Shown here: positions 51,109-62,469 of the stretch, piece by piece
How the letters are laid out: the number at the start of each line of letters is the position of its first letter
Position numbering within the stretch: the first letter of the stretch is position 1
NCBI GenBank assembly: GCA_002049455.2
Contig: KV918775.1
Coordinates: 1 to 64,000, forward strand
Source of the DNA: Porphyra umbilicalis
Taxonomy: Eukaryota > Rhodophyta > Bangiophyceae > Bangiales > Bangiaceae
Length of the DNA stretch: 64,000 nucleotides
Reading direction: 5' to 3'
Translations under genes and position numbers: made by a program
The notes under the pieces: model-generated
Databases searched by the model: none
What the model was told of the DNA's origin: nothing
What the model saw: only the letters and a program-made list of their open reading frames with translations

Positions 51109-51435
51109 ATTGGTGACTCGGCCTTCTTGGTCGCGTCAGCTCACTTTGCCACAGGGCGTAGTCGCCACGAGCCACCTCGTGCGTCGTAGATGTACGGGCA
51201 GCAGTCACCCGTGCCACCACCGCACCGTGTCGAGAGATTTGCGGACCGTCGTCCACCGACCGCGCCCGCCAGCGCCACGCACAACCGCCCTTGTAACAGG
51301 CCAACGATCCCGGCGCCTCCGCACGGCCACCGCACGGGGTGCGCGCGCGACGCAAGCCGACGTCCACCGACCGACGAACGACGCACCCGCCCCGACGCCG
51401 TTCAGCACGCACGCCACCGTCAGCATAAAGCTGCA

Positions 51436-51890
51436 ATGGCGGTCGCTGCCGCTGACGGCTCGCCCGCGACCAAAGGCGGTCGCTGCCGCCGGAGGCGCGC
51501 CCGCCGCCCGAACCAACCAGCAACAGTCGCGGTCGCTACCGCCGACGGCTCGCCCGCGCCCAAGAGCGATCGCTACCGCCGGAGGCGCGCCCGCCGCCCA
51601 AAACAGCCCGCAACAGTGGCGGTCGCTACCGCCGACGGCTCGCCCGCGCCCAAGAGCGGTCGCTGCCGCCGGAGGCGCGCCCGCCGCCCAAACCAACCAG
51701 CAACAGTGGCGGTCGCTACCGCCGACGGCTCGCCCGCCCCCAAGGGCGGTCGCTGCCGCCGGAGGCGCGCCCGCAGCCCAAAGCAACCAGCAACAGTGGC
51801 GGTCGCTACCGCCGACGGCTCGCCCGCCCCCAAGGGCGGTCGCTGCTGCCGGACGCGCGCCGGCAGCCCAAGACAACCAGCAAAAGAGGC
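51436..51890. repeat. 90-bp tandem repeat, about five copies
   Basis: Units marked by GTCGCTACCGCCGACGGCTC at about 51530, 51623, 51713 and 51803, with CGCCGGAGGCGCGCCCG in each. It sits about 330 bp upstream of the start of the four-exon minus-strand gene. Stop-free in several frames of both strands because 90 is a multiple of three. Confidence 0.9.
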
Positions 51891-53830
51891 ACTGGCGACG
51901 CAATCAGTCGTGCGACCACCGACCGCCGTGCGCGCCTCCAGCGCCTCCAGGCCACTGACGCCGCCGTGTGGGCGCCATTGAGGCGCACAACCGCAACCGG
52001 AACGCAAGGGCGGTGCAGAGTGACAGAATAGTGGCTTGGCAGCGGGGGTGCGTCGGGTTCGTCGGGTACGCACCACGTGCGGCGACAGCACGAGGCAGAC
52101 ACGCACCGCAACGAGCTCGCCGTTGTCAGCAACAGGAGAGCACCTTGCACTTGAGGAACGTTGGGAGCGGGCGTCTGGGGGGAGGGCGCCACGCTCGAGC
52201 AGCGTCGGAGCCGCGCCGGGGAACAAGGACGGGAGAGGGTAGGGGCGTGCGGGCACGAGGGAGGGGTCGCCGGCCAGCCTGCACAGTGTCGAATAATTTC
52301 CAGCCGGCTGACTGGAGGGCCACAGGCTCGTCTGCGGATTGGCGTCTGTGAATGGTCAATAAAACTGCTGACAGCACAACGCAACTGGGCCGTAAAGCTC
52401 AATTTGATTGGTGGATACTAGGGCATCAACAGATCCCGAGCGCCGGCTTCCGCAAATAATGTGAGGGCTTCTGCCAGAACTGGCCGTTGCAAAGCACTTA
52501 TCCGATGCCTTCAATAACTTGTCTGCAATAAATTTGAAGGCACCGACCCACCCAATCGAATTCCATGCGCCCTTCGGGCGACTCGCTCTCCTGCGCGTGC
52601 GTCGTCGGTCACCGCCGGTCCCGCGGGCGGTGCGTTCTGTTTACCCCACGGCAACGACGTCAGTCACTGCCGGTACCGCGGGCGGTGCGTACTGTTCACC
52701 GCGCGGCAACCCCCCCTGTCAACGTCCCAAACCCATGTCGCCCGCTCCGCTGCCACGTCCCCCGCGTACCCCGCAGCACCTCCGTCTCAGCTCACCTAGC
52801 CCCTTCTGCCGTCATCCTCGGGTGACTGCCTCGTCCCGCGCGTTCCCCGCAACACCCCGCACTCACCGCCATTGTAAGTGCCGCCCGCCTCGGGTGATTG
52901 CTACGGCCCCGTGCCGTCCCCACCGCCCAGCACCAAGGCCCGGCAGCAGCGCGGGGACAAGGGCGGGCGCAACTCTCCTCGAGCCTCGAGCTCCAATTTC
53001 TTGCACCAGGGCACCCTGGATGTTTGGTCACCGCGGGCCCGAGGCGCGAGATTGTGGCACGCGGCGCGTGGGAGAGAGACCACCTTCGGGGGGGTGCAAG
53101 TAGGGTGTCGGAGAGGGACCAGAGCAGTGGACGCTACCGAGGGGGCAGGGATGATGTGCCGCTTTCTGCCCAGGGGGCTGACATGATAGGCCTTGCATGG
53201 AGGGTGCTCGGCGGCGGGGGAGGAGGCTCTATTGATGGCTCAACGTTGCCCGCCGTCGAGGGGAGACACCTCGGCCAAGAGGCGGTGGCTCAGCATCGCT
53301 TTGTAACTGTGGGGGGAGCCACGGCGGTGGTGAAGCACTGCTTTGTGGCGGCGGGTGGAGTCACATCAGTGGCGGAGCACGACGTTGCGCCGGTGTGGGG
53401 CGTTGCGGCGCTAGTGGAGCACCGTTGTGCGGTTGTGGGCGGCGCCGCTTTGTGGCGGCGGCAGGGCATTGTCGGCGGCGCACCGCTACGCAGCTGTGGT
53501 TGGCACTGCAGCGTTCGTGGCGCAGCTTCGCACCCCACCCCCCCCCGGCGGCACGGCGGAGCTCTGGTTTGCGTCGGAGCACTGGTGTACGGCGGTGGCG
53601 GGAGTTACGGCCGCGTCTCTGGCGGCTTTCTGCTGTGCGGCGGCGTGGGGAATCGCGGTGGTGGTGGGGCGCCCCCGTGCGGTGGCGGAAGGAGTTGCGA
53701 CGTTGGTGACGCATCGTTGCGCGGCGATCTTGGGCGTGGCATCATTGGCGGAGCACCGCTGCGCGGCGGTGGTTGGCACTGCAGCGTTGGTGGCGCACCG
53801 TCGCACCCCCTCCCCTCCCCCGCAGTCGCG
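51891..53830. other. Intergenic region with degenerate repeats
   Basis: No supported gene to 53,310. From about 53,310 to 53,810 there are many imperfect copies of a short unit such as GCGGAGCACCGCTGCGCGGC and GTTGGCACTGCAGCGTT. Long frames across it are repeat translations. Confidence 0.5.
53310..53810. repeat. Degenerate short tandem repeats
   Basis: Imperfect units of roughly 30-50 bp built around TGGCGGAGCACCGYTGYGCGGC and GGCACTGCAGCGTT. Two larger segments, near 53,490-53,530 and 53,765-53,810, are near-copies of each other. Confidence 0.7.
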
Positions 53831-54799
53831 ATGGTCCGCTTGCCGACGTGCGTTGCGATTATGGAGCCTTGGGTGGATCCCGTCATTGGGTATGCCATTG
53901 ACGACGCGACCGAGTCGCACACCCATGCTCCGACCTCGACGGCCCACCCAGTGGTTGTGCAACCTGTCCTAATGAGGCGTCAGCGCTCTTTCCTCGTCGT
54001 CTTGGCGCCGGAAAGGTTCTCGGTGCGCGTCGCTGCAGTTCACAAGGCCACTACCGGGTCCGTTCGCATCGATGTCAAGGCCGTCCTTGACGAGGACGCG
54101 CAGCGCGCCACCTTTTTGGTCTTCTCGCCTTTGCACCCGGGCGTCCCCCTGCACGAGAACGCCATGCACTTTGAGGCCAACGCCGTCGTAAAGCACTCCA
54201 GTGGCATCATCGTGTACGAGATGCTGCCCAACCACGGGCAGAAGTCGGCCATCAAGCTGTTCAACCGGCTGAAGCGGGAGACGTCCCGCATGTAGGCGGG
54301 TCCCGCTAATGGGCCGTTTGTCGGGGCAGGGGAGTACCAAGAGGCGATGAGCATCGGCCCGGGATACAGCCTGGTTCCGGCGGCCTCGGCTCCCATCATC
54401 ACCGCAGGTCGCGTGGTCTTTTGGCACCGGATGTTTTGGGACGACATCTTTCACCAGCTGGTGGTGGCCGTGTGTTCGTCGGTGGCCATTACTTGGGATG
54501 AACCCATCGACTTGGTTGAGGACGATGCGGAGGAGGCCGGCGCTGGTGCGGGCTCTGGTGCAGGCGCCGCTGCTGAGGGGGGCGCGGTCTCGGGGGCAGT
54601 CACGGGCGTGGGCGTGCGTACCCGCTCGAGCGCGGGTGGGCGCATGGATGCGAGCGCGGCGATGCCTCCCGGCGCCGGGGCGGGCCCACGGGCGGCCGTG
54701 GGCACGGCTGCTGGGGCGGATGGTGCTGATGATGGGAAAGCTGTTGGGTACATGTTCGACGGTGGCGCCGGCGCTGGCAACACGGAGGCGTCGCCGTAA
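53831..54799 (+). pseudogene. Unknown protein frame interrupted by one TAG
   Basis: The ATG at 53831 (MVRLPTCVAIMEPWVDPVIG) opens a frame that runs 154 codons to a TAG at 54293-54295 and then continues open in the same register for another 168 codons to 54799. The sequence on both sides of the TAG looks like one protein: HENAMHFEANAVVKHSSGII, GQKSAIKLFNRLKRETSRM before it, and GEYQEAMSIGPGYSLVPAAS, VVFWHRMFWDDIFHQLVVAV, CSSVAITWDEPIDLVEDDAE after it. An internal ATG at 54347 could restart translation. No GT-AG intron removes the stop in frame. It is either a pseudogene, a read-through case or a sequencing error. Function unknown; it lies 1.2 kb before the transposase-like gene and could belong to the same element. 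Confidence 0.5.
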
Positions 54800-56004
54800 G
54801 AGGGTGTGGAACGCGCGGGGAGGGGGGGGCTCTGCGCGGTGTGCAGGGCGCTGTTGGCTCTTTGTTGGAGAAGAGGGAGTGCCTCTCATGTGTGTAGCGC
54901 TTTCACGGGGGGTGTTGCCGTGAGGGGCATAGTTGTCATAGTTGTGTTAGAACGAGAGGGGTGGGGCTGTTGTGGGCAGCAGCAGGGGCGAAACCGGGAG
55001 AGCACGAGAGCATAGGAAAAAAGAAAAAAAAGAGGAGGGAAAGAACTGTGTTGTGGATGCAAGCCAGCAGGCTTCCCCCGGCATGGACAGCCAGTACTGA
55101 GCGAGGGCGGACCGGTTCTCGCCTCGTGTCGGCTGCAATGAAGAGAAGCACACACCAGGAAGGCCAGCAGAATGACGCAGTCTAGTCGGGTTGTACTTCA
55201 TGTCAGCAATGACGCACGCCCTGGTCTACGTATTTACTTTTCATTTGATGCGAGGGTGGGTAATCGGCCGGGCGCCCAGCTCTGATGCGGCGAGTAGAAG
55301 CACCGGACTGGTGCCACAGTGTAAGCTCTCGTCCTGACAGATTTTGGGGGCGTTGCTGGCCGTGGTCTGCCACGCAGCCACCGAAAGGGTACCACCTCTT
55401 CCTAGGCCGCCGTTTGGCGTGGTCGTCTGGCGCGTCCTGTGGGACCGCTTTCGAGACACGGCGCAGGCTTCCTCCCCGCCTTGGAGCCGCTCGCCAACAG
55501 ATTCTTCGTGTCCGTGGGCCCTTGGGCTCGTCAAGCGCAGACCACGTCCGCTAGAGCACGAGCGCCGCACCGGTCGAACCCTGTGGGCCGTGGCGCGACA
55601 CACCTACGTTGTTCCCGTACTCTGGACCACCACTCCCTCACCCACTTGCCGTTGAATGGTGCAACCGCTCCCACGGCCGACCGTTGGAGCCCACGACCTC
55701 GGGCTGGGTCTACTCCTACCACGACTCTGTCGGCCTTGACGCGCCCTCTGCCCCGACCCCCACCCCCCACGGCCCCCGCCCGTATATGGTGGCCGCTTTC
55801 CGGTCAGGGTGACCCGCACTGCCCCGTCGGTGCGTGCTTTGGGCGGCCGTGCTGGAAGATTCGTGGGTGGCTTGACCGCCTCACCGCGTCCCCTGCTCGC
55901 TGTCGCGCCTGCTACCACTCGGCGCCGTCGGCGCATGTCTCTTGGCTTCCCAGCTGGTCGTCGAGCTCGTGGCTAGTGCTTAGTGAGTGTCCGTTGGGGG
56001 GGCC
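54800..56004. other. Intergenic, promoter side of the transposase-like gene
   Basis: No gene supported. A weak TATA-like CCGTATATGG lies at about 55,783, some 220 bp before the ATG at 56005. Confidence 0.4.
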
Positions 56005-59000
56005 ATGGGCTCTGCTGGAAGGGGGGCCGCCGACGGGGTGGAGGGTGCCGACGGCGCGTCGAAAGCGAACGACGATGGGGAAGAGGCCGCAGATGACAAG
56101 GTCGCCGTCGACGCGCCGGCGGTCGACGATGACACTGTCCGAGATGCCGGGGGGAGCGGCAGAGTTGTTGCTGAACGGGAAAAAGTGGACGCGGCTGCGG
56201 CCGACAACGCCCCTGACAACCGCAACAACCCCTGCCCGCACTGCCCCGCGCGGTACGCGCGCAAGGGCAATCTGCTGCAACACATGGCGCAGAACCATCT
56301 GGAGGACATGAGCTTTCCTTCCTCATTGGGGCCTGTGGCACCATGCGGAGGCGCCGGACCCCCTGTCTCGGCGTCGCGGCGGCGAGGCGGGACCCCGGCA
56401 TTGGCCACCAGCGCCTCGTTGCTGCATGGAAGCCGCGGAAGCCGCGATGCCGAGAATGTGGTTGATGGCACGGGTGGCGCTGCCGCTCACGACAAGCGCC
56501 CCATCGGCTCCATTGCAAGCATGGCCGACGGTGCGGCCTGCCCCGAGGTGAACACAACCTCCCAAAAGGTGCGCGAGTACTACGCGGCATTTGGTGACAT
56601 GGCACGCACGCAACCTCTCGTGGATCCTCGCAACCGAGACCGGCCATCTGACTTTGTGTCGGACGAGCTGAAGGACATGCGCATGTTTGCTTTGTCGGCG
56701 GGTGGCCGGGGACTGTCGCAGAAGGCGCGCGCAGAGTATTACACTTCCTGCGTAGCCGCCGAGCAGGCGGCGTTGCGGTCCCAGCACGCATCGGAGGCGG
56801 CTCAGCTGGCGAATGTCGTCGCCCTGCTGTCGGAGCACGAAACGGCCCTCGACTCTGACGGGAGCTCGGAAGGACATGAATGTGGCGGGAAAGTCCCGGT
56901 GAGCGGCAGCGGCGACCCGGATTGCCCGTCGTGTGCGGGCAGAGTGGCCCCGGCTCCACCTGGGGCAGCAGCCGCGTCAGTGCCGCGTACGGTGCGCCCA
57001 ACCGCCTCTGTGAGTGGCGTGGCTGCGGGCGGCTCGCCGACGCGGGCTCGCAAGAAGAGTAGCCTGAGGAGGCGGATCAAGGCCGCCCTTGTGGAGGCAA
57101 CCGCGAATTTGCAGGCCGTCATCGGGCCACTAGAGACGGCCTTCCCTTCGGCGTCCGCGTTCGTTAACTCTCTCCAAGGGGAGGCCAGCCGGTGCCTAGC
57201 CGAGCAACATTGGAGGAAGACCGACATTGTAGACGGGAAGGACGTGCACGTCTTCTACAGCAGGGACGTTATGGTCGTGGCGCTGGCGGCATTCATGCGC
57301 GCCACCAAGGTGTGCCTGCGCGGGGTGCGTAAGTACGGCCCCGACGGATCTGTGCTGCGCACGGGGTCGCTCGACAGGGACCTCTATATCCGGGAGCAGG
57401 CCGATGTGGATTGTATCCATAGCGGCAAGATGCACGACGGCAAGGAGCTGCCTGTGTTTACGATGGCGACGCAGTTTTTCTCAGACGCGACGCTTGTATC
57501 TAAGAACGGAGGTAAGCGACAACATGTCATTGCTTGTCTTGACCCGATATCCATCTTCGGGGTGTTGGATGTGTGGAGCGCTGGGGGGTGCGACTCATTG
57601 AGGCTGCGACGACGAGTTCTCATCTGACCAACACGATTTTCCTTTTGCTTTTGCTTGCTTGCTCCCACACAGCACATTATGTTTATCCTATACGAGTGCG
57701 ATTTCCGAACATCCTGACGGGGAAGGTGGAGTGGGTGATTGTGGGCTTCATTCCTATCGTCAAGACGGACAGTGACGACAGCACCGAGAAGGACCGAGTC
57801 CGCATGCTGCGCGACGAGGTGCTGCAACGCTGCTTAGCGGTCCTACTCGACAGCTTCATCCCCGCGAGCGAGACGGGCGTACTATGGAACCTACCGGGCG
57901 TGGGGCCTGTATGGGTGGTCCCACGCGTTATCCTTTACGCGGCGGACCAGCCTGAGGAGCGCCACCTCCTGGGCCTTAAGCTCGCGGGTTGCGCGCACCC
58001 GTGCAGCCATTGCCTCGTCGATAAAGGAGACGCAGGGTGTCCGCACGCCCCCAAGCCGGTGCGGGACGTCGTCGACAACGTGGAAGCCCAGTTGTCGTCG
58101 GCCGCGATGTGGAAGAGCGGCTGCGGCCCAGCCGTGCTCGACCACCTGTCGGAGGACTCGTCAATTGTCCCCATTGTGCCGCTTTTAGGGGCAGTGCACG
58201 GGCTGGGCACGGGCAGCTTCGCCCTCTACGACATTTTTGGGTTTGACTTGCTGCACGTACGTCTTCTGCCGTTCTGTCTTCGGCTGTTTGCTTTTCCTTC
58301 GCCTGTTCTGCTCCCCATCTTCTCCTCTGCCACTCCTGCCACTCTGTTGGTTGCTGCTGTCTCTGATCTGGAGCTGACGCGCGGTCTGCACTCGTTCGGT
58401 CGTGACATATTTGTGCCCTTGCTGGGAGCTCATCCACACAGGTGATGAAACTAGGTGTCATACGCGTCCTCGCGCTCAAGATTCCTGCTCTGTTGAAGGT
58501 GATTTGCAAGGGGGGCCTGTCGCGGTTCGGCCCTTGGAAGAAGGCCGTCGTCGCCATGGCCGAGAGAGCTCGGCACGTCGGCCGATTGCCCAATGCATCC
58601 ATTTCCGCGCCTGGGTACGTGTTCTGAAGGAGATATGGTTCTCGTTCTGGTTCTTTGGAGAAGATTGCACGTTTGGCGGCTTCTTGAGCGGTAGTCACAG
58701 AAGTTGCCGTGGGTCCGCGAGACCCTAAGACGTTTTCTGACTAGCGCCTGCCCTCCCTACTCGTTGCGTCTGGCTTCTTGTTCTGCTTGCTCTGTGTGTA
58801 CAGCTACTTGGTGTTCGAAGGGGTGAAGCAGGCGACCTTAACTGGGCACTCCTGGCGGCACGGCCTGGTCGTCCTCATGTTCATGGTGGCGGGCATGGTC
58901 TCGCGGCGACAGCCGGGCTCGACTGAGCCCCTCTACTCGCGGCCAAAAAAGAGAGGGCGGACGGCCGAGCCCGAAAGGCCGCAAACGCGCCGGCGGATTA

Positions 59001-60799
59001 ACAAGTCTGGGACGGCATCCTCCGAAGGTATCGGCACTGAGACGGTCGGCGGCACCTGCGCTGGGACATTTTCTTCCCGCTCTGCCTCCTCTGACGCTTC
59101 CACCGTGTCGGGGGAGGTCACCGACGACTCCCATGACGACGGTGCCAGCGTCGCCGGGACGAATTGCACGATGTCGGGGGGTGAGGAAGCCATTGAGTCC
59201 GCCCCAGTGCCGGAGCTGGAGGCCCAGAGCGCCGAGTACAAGGCAGTATTCGGCGAGAAGGCGACTCATGACGCGGTGCTCGAGGTCGTCTGCCGTGCGG
59301 CCGCCATCATGGGAAAGCTTTGCGGAGACAACAGGGAGGAGGGATTCACCATGCGCGAGGCCGACTGCAAGGCCCTAGCTGAGGAGGCGTTTGAGTTTGT
59401 CACCAAGTACGTGCGGGCATTGTTTGGCTCTATCAACACGACTAAGTTTCACGCCCTGGCGTACCACCTCCTCGCCGAGCTGCTGTTGCGCGGCAACGTG
59501 ATTGAGGCCGACACGTCGATCAACGAGGCGCTCCACAAGCTCATCAAAGTGATGTGGGACAACTCCAACAAGCAGGGCGCCTCCTTTCTTCTGCAGATGC
59601 TCCGGTGCGAGCAGACGCTGGCGCACATTATCGCCTCGGACGAGTATGATAAGGAGCAGACAACTGCCGGTGACGATTTGACGGCTGGCGCCGCTGGCTC
59701 TGGCAGCAACGCGGGCGGCGGCCGCGGTGACGAGGGCCACGGCGGCGACCACCGCGGCATTGACGACGACGACACGAGCGCAGCGGCCGACAGCGACGAG
59801 AGTGACGCCCGGGTTGGCGAGAGCGATCCGCACGTGTCACCCGGGGACTTGCTCGGCGTCTTTGTAGACCTCGCTGCACTGGACCATGCCGACGCATTGG
59901 GAGGACTGGGCGTTCATGGGGATGACGCCGAGGAGCAGATGGACTTGGACGAGGACGGTCTCGAAGGCTCGGACTCTGAGGAGCCAATTGCATCGGCTGC
60001 AAGGCGAACTCCCGCCGAGCAGTCGGGGTCCGTCAACCGTGGTCAGCCGGGCGCTTCCCCAAGGGGCAGCGAGGCTGCGCGCGGTGGTGCAGCGTCTGCC
60101 GCCGAGTACAACCCTGCCGGCGGTGGCGCTGCTGCTGCTGCCCCTGCGGCGGCCACCAGACCACGCTGGCGCCCACGCGCGCGCATCTCGGGCCGCCGCA
60201 TGACCGTGGCTCAAGCGGCAGCAGCGGACGGCGGTCGATTGCGGCAGCTCCCTGATCTGCTAGGCTTGAAGGGTGAGTCGCAGCTCATCGTTGTTAACAC
60301 CTTCAAGCTCGATGCCACGTTGCCGTGGCGAGCACACGCCGTTCCGCAGCTGCTGCGGGCCGCCCCGGACCTGTACCGCAAACCGTGGTGGGACCATATT
60401 TGGTACACTGCGTCGGATGCAAGCCCTCCAGCGCCAAGGCTAGGACTGGCGCGTCTGCTCGTGCGCGCCTTCGACGGCAAGCGCCGCGATGTAGTCATCG
60501 TGCAGTGCCTCGAGGAGGCCGACGCGCGCCCGGGTTGCGTGCTGACGGACTTCCACTGCCGTAGGCACAAGTGGAAGATAGACCCGACCACGCGCTTCCC
60601 TGTCTTAGCTGCTGTCCCGCTGGCGGACGTGCGGCGACTTGAACACGTCGTTCCAGATTTTGAGGACCTCTGCGAGCGGTGGGGGTTGATGGGCACCCCT
60701 GCCACTATCCCCGACTCCCCCCGTGAGCGGGAGGAGCAGCGCTTCTTCACGAACCCGTTTTTTCCGTGGACCAGCAACAGCGTGGCAGACGCACCCTGA
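56005..60799 (+). CDS. Plavaka/Tnp2-like transposase, four exons, 1419 residues
   Basis: Exons 56005-57511, 57673-58256, 58442-58614 and 58804-60799. All three introns (161, 185 and 189 nt) have GT-AG ends, pyrimidine-rich 3' ends, and join frames exactly. A C2H2 finger lies at residues 77-98 (C77, C80, H93, H98). The core has MATQFFSDATLVSKNG and HYVYPIRVRFPNILTGKVEW, VIVGFIPIV (compare the SDKT...YP..L..GN...LLGYLP element of Plavaka-type transposases), VILYAADQPEERHLLGLKLA, a Cys-rich CAHPCSHCLVDKGDAGC, the conserved GAVHGLGTGSFALYDIFGFD, LLHVMKLGV, and KFHALAYHLLAELLLRGNVI, ADTSINEALHKLIKVMWDNS. The rest is acidic linkers and a C-terminal domain (KPWWDHIWYTASDASPPAPR, DVVIVQCLEEADARPGCVLT). 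The reading frame is intact. The exact superfamily is tentative. Confidence 0.7.
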
Positions 60800-61853
60800 A
60801 CATTCCCGGAGGCGTCCGCTTTGGGGGGAAGGTGCAGTGGTGCTTGATTCTTGCGGACGTGGGATGGCGGGCATGATGCGGGGACGGGTGGGAGTTGCTG
60901 GTGGGCGTGGAGGTTGGGAGTGCGGGTCGTCGTGGCCGGTGAAGTGACGACAATAACAGTTCATGACCCAGGCAAAAGGCGCGTGCCACACCGCATAAAT
61001 CAAGCAGGAGCCGTATCCACCGCGGTCGGCTGGTTGTTTTCCATGACGAACAGGGGGGCGGGGGGCCATAGAAGGGACGTAGATCGCCGGAATCGGGCGG
61101 CGGTCGTTCGAGACAGCAGACGCCGGGGGTTGTTGGCGGCGGCAGCAGAGGGAGCGGCGGGGAGAGTGGGCGGGAGGGAGGCGTACCTGCGCCCCGGTCT
61201 TCGACGTAGTCACCAGGTACGAACCTGAGCGTGCAGGGCCTGCCCAGACAAGGGATCCAGTCGTTTCCCGCTTTCTATTGGCCGATAGCGCTGTGTCAGC
61301 TAACATGAGACGAGGCCAACGGCCTTCCATATCCACCAGCCGCGCTAGCGTCGGTGCACGCTGTTAGTGAAGGTAGCCATGTGGAATTAAGAGCCAAGCT
61401 GTCTTGCTCTTCCGCGGGGTGCCCCACAGGCATCGTTGACTCGACCTGTGGAAGACCGAGACCACGGACAGAGCGTACTGTAGAAGGAATGAGGAAAATC
61501 ACTCAAGGAGACCGCCCAAACTCCTTTGCGCCTCGTCCGCATCCGATATCCTTCCATGCTCGATCACTTTCCCCTTCCAGGACGGGTTTTGATTGGTCTC
61601 GTCCGTTGACTGACAGTGCGGTCGTGTGCCCACAGCAAGTCACGCTGCTGGCGGACGTCCTCTTTATTTGGCACCCCTCTGAATGCCCCGCACACAGCTG
61701 CTGCGGTCCCTGGCACCTCTGGGGCAACGGGCTCGCGCGTTGCTGCGTGTCCTCCAGCGCACCTGCGCCAGCACCCCAGTCACAGCCCTCTGTGCGAGGG
61801 GCAGGGATATCGCAGGACGATATGAGACATTCATTCGTGAGGTGGAAACCACA
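60800..61853. other. Intergenic, no gene seen
   Basis: 3' flank of the transposase-like gene followed by mixed-composition sequence. No frame with domains. Confidence 0.45.
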
Positions 61854-61927
61854 GCCTTCGTGATGTGGTCACAGCCTTCGTGATCTGGCATGACCACATC
61901 ACGAAGGCAAGACCACATCAAGAAGGC
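61854..61927. repeat. Four-copy 17-bp motif arranged as a palindrome
   Basis: GCCTTCGTGATGTGGTC (61854), a variant GCCTTCGTGATCTGGCA (61874), then inverted copies GACCACATCACGAAGGC (61892) and GACCACATCAAGAAGGC (61911). The first and third form a perfect 18-bp inverted repeat. It looks like a protein-binding array or a transposon end. Confidence 0.9.
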
Positions 61928-61960
61928 TGAGGGACCAATAGGATGTGTGTATTCCTGCAG

Positions 61961-62075
61961 CTTCAGGGTGTTTGTTTCGTATGCATATGGCCCCCCCCCC
62001 CTTCAGGGTGTTTGTTTCGTATGCATATGGCCCCCCCCCCCTTCAGGGTGTTCGTTTCGGGTGCATATGGCCCCC
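61961..62075. repeat. 40-bp tandem repeat, three copies
   Basis: Units start at 61961, 62001 and 62041: CTTCAGGGTGTTTGTTTCGT, then ATGCATATGG and a poly-C run. The first two are identical; the third differs at a few positions. Confidence 0.95.
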
Positions 62076-62129
62076 ACGTGCACGCGCCGTTTGCAGTTTG
62101 CCACTTGGTCAGGCCAGTTCGCTGCCAAC

Positions 62130-62460
62130 CCACGGCCGCTCCCACTCGATCAGGCTCGCCCCATCCTCGGGCCGCCACGCCCGCTGCTGCCGCAGCCCCC
62201 ACCGCCGCCGCCGCCCCCGCCCCTGGACGCGGCCCCCGCCACTGGCGCCGCCCCCGCCCCTGATCGTGGCCCCCGCCGCCGCCGCTGCCGCTGCCGCCGC
62301 CCCCGCACCCGCACCCACACCCACCCTCGCCCCCGTCTCTGCACTCGCCGCCGCCGCCCCCGCCCCAGCCCCCGCGGCCGCAGCCCCCGCCGCCGCCGCC
62401 CCCGCCCGTGGCCGCGGCTCCCGCCGCTGGCGCCGCTCCCGCCCCTGGCCGCCTCCTCTC
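62130..62460. repeat. CCGCCG/CCCGCCC low-complexity block
   Basis: C-rich simple sequence that translates to Pro/Ala or Gly/Arg in every frame. No coding evidence. Confidence 0.8.
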
Positions 62461-62469
62461 AGGCTCATT

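Noticed and set aside
50936-51958. Plus-strand frame of about 340 residues across the 90-bp repeat
   Set aside because: No ATG-led domain; translation of a repeat plus GC-rich flank, and it runs against the start of the minus-strand four-exon gene.
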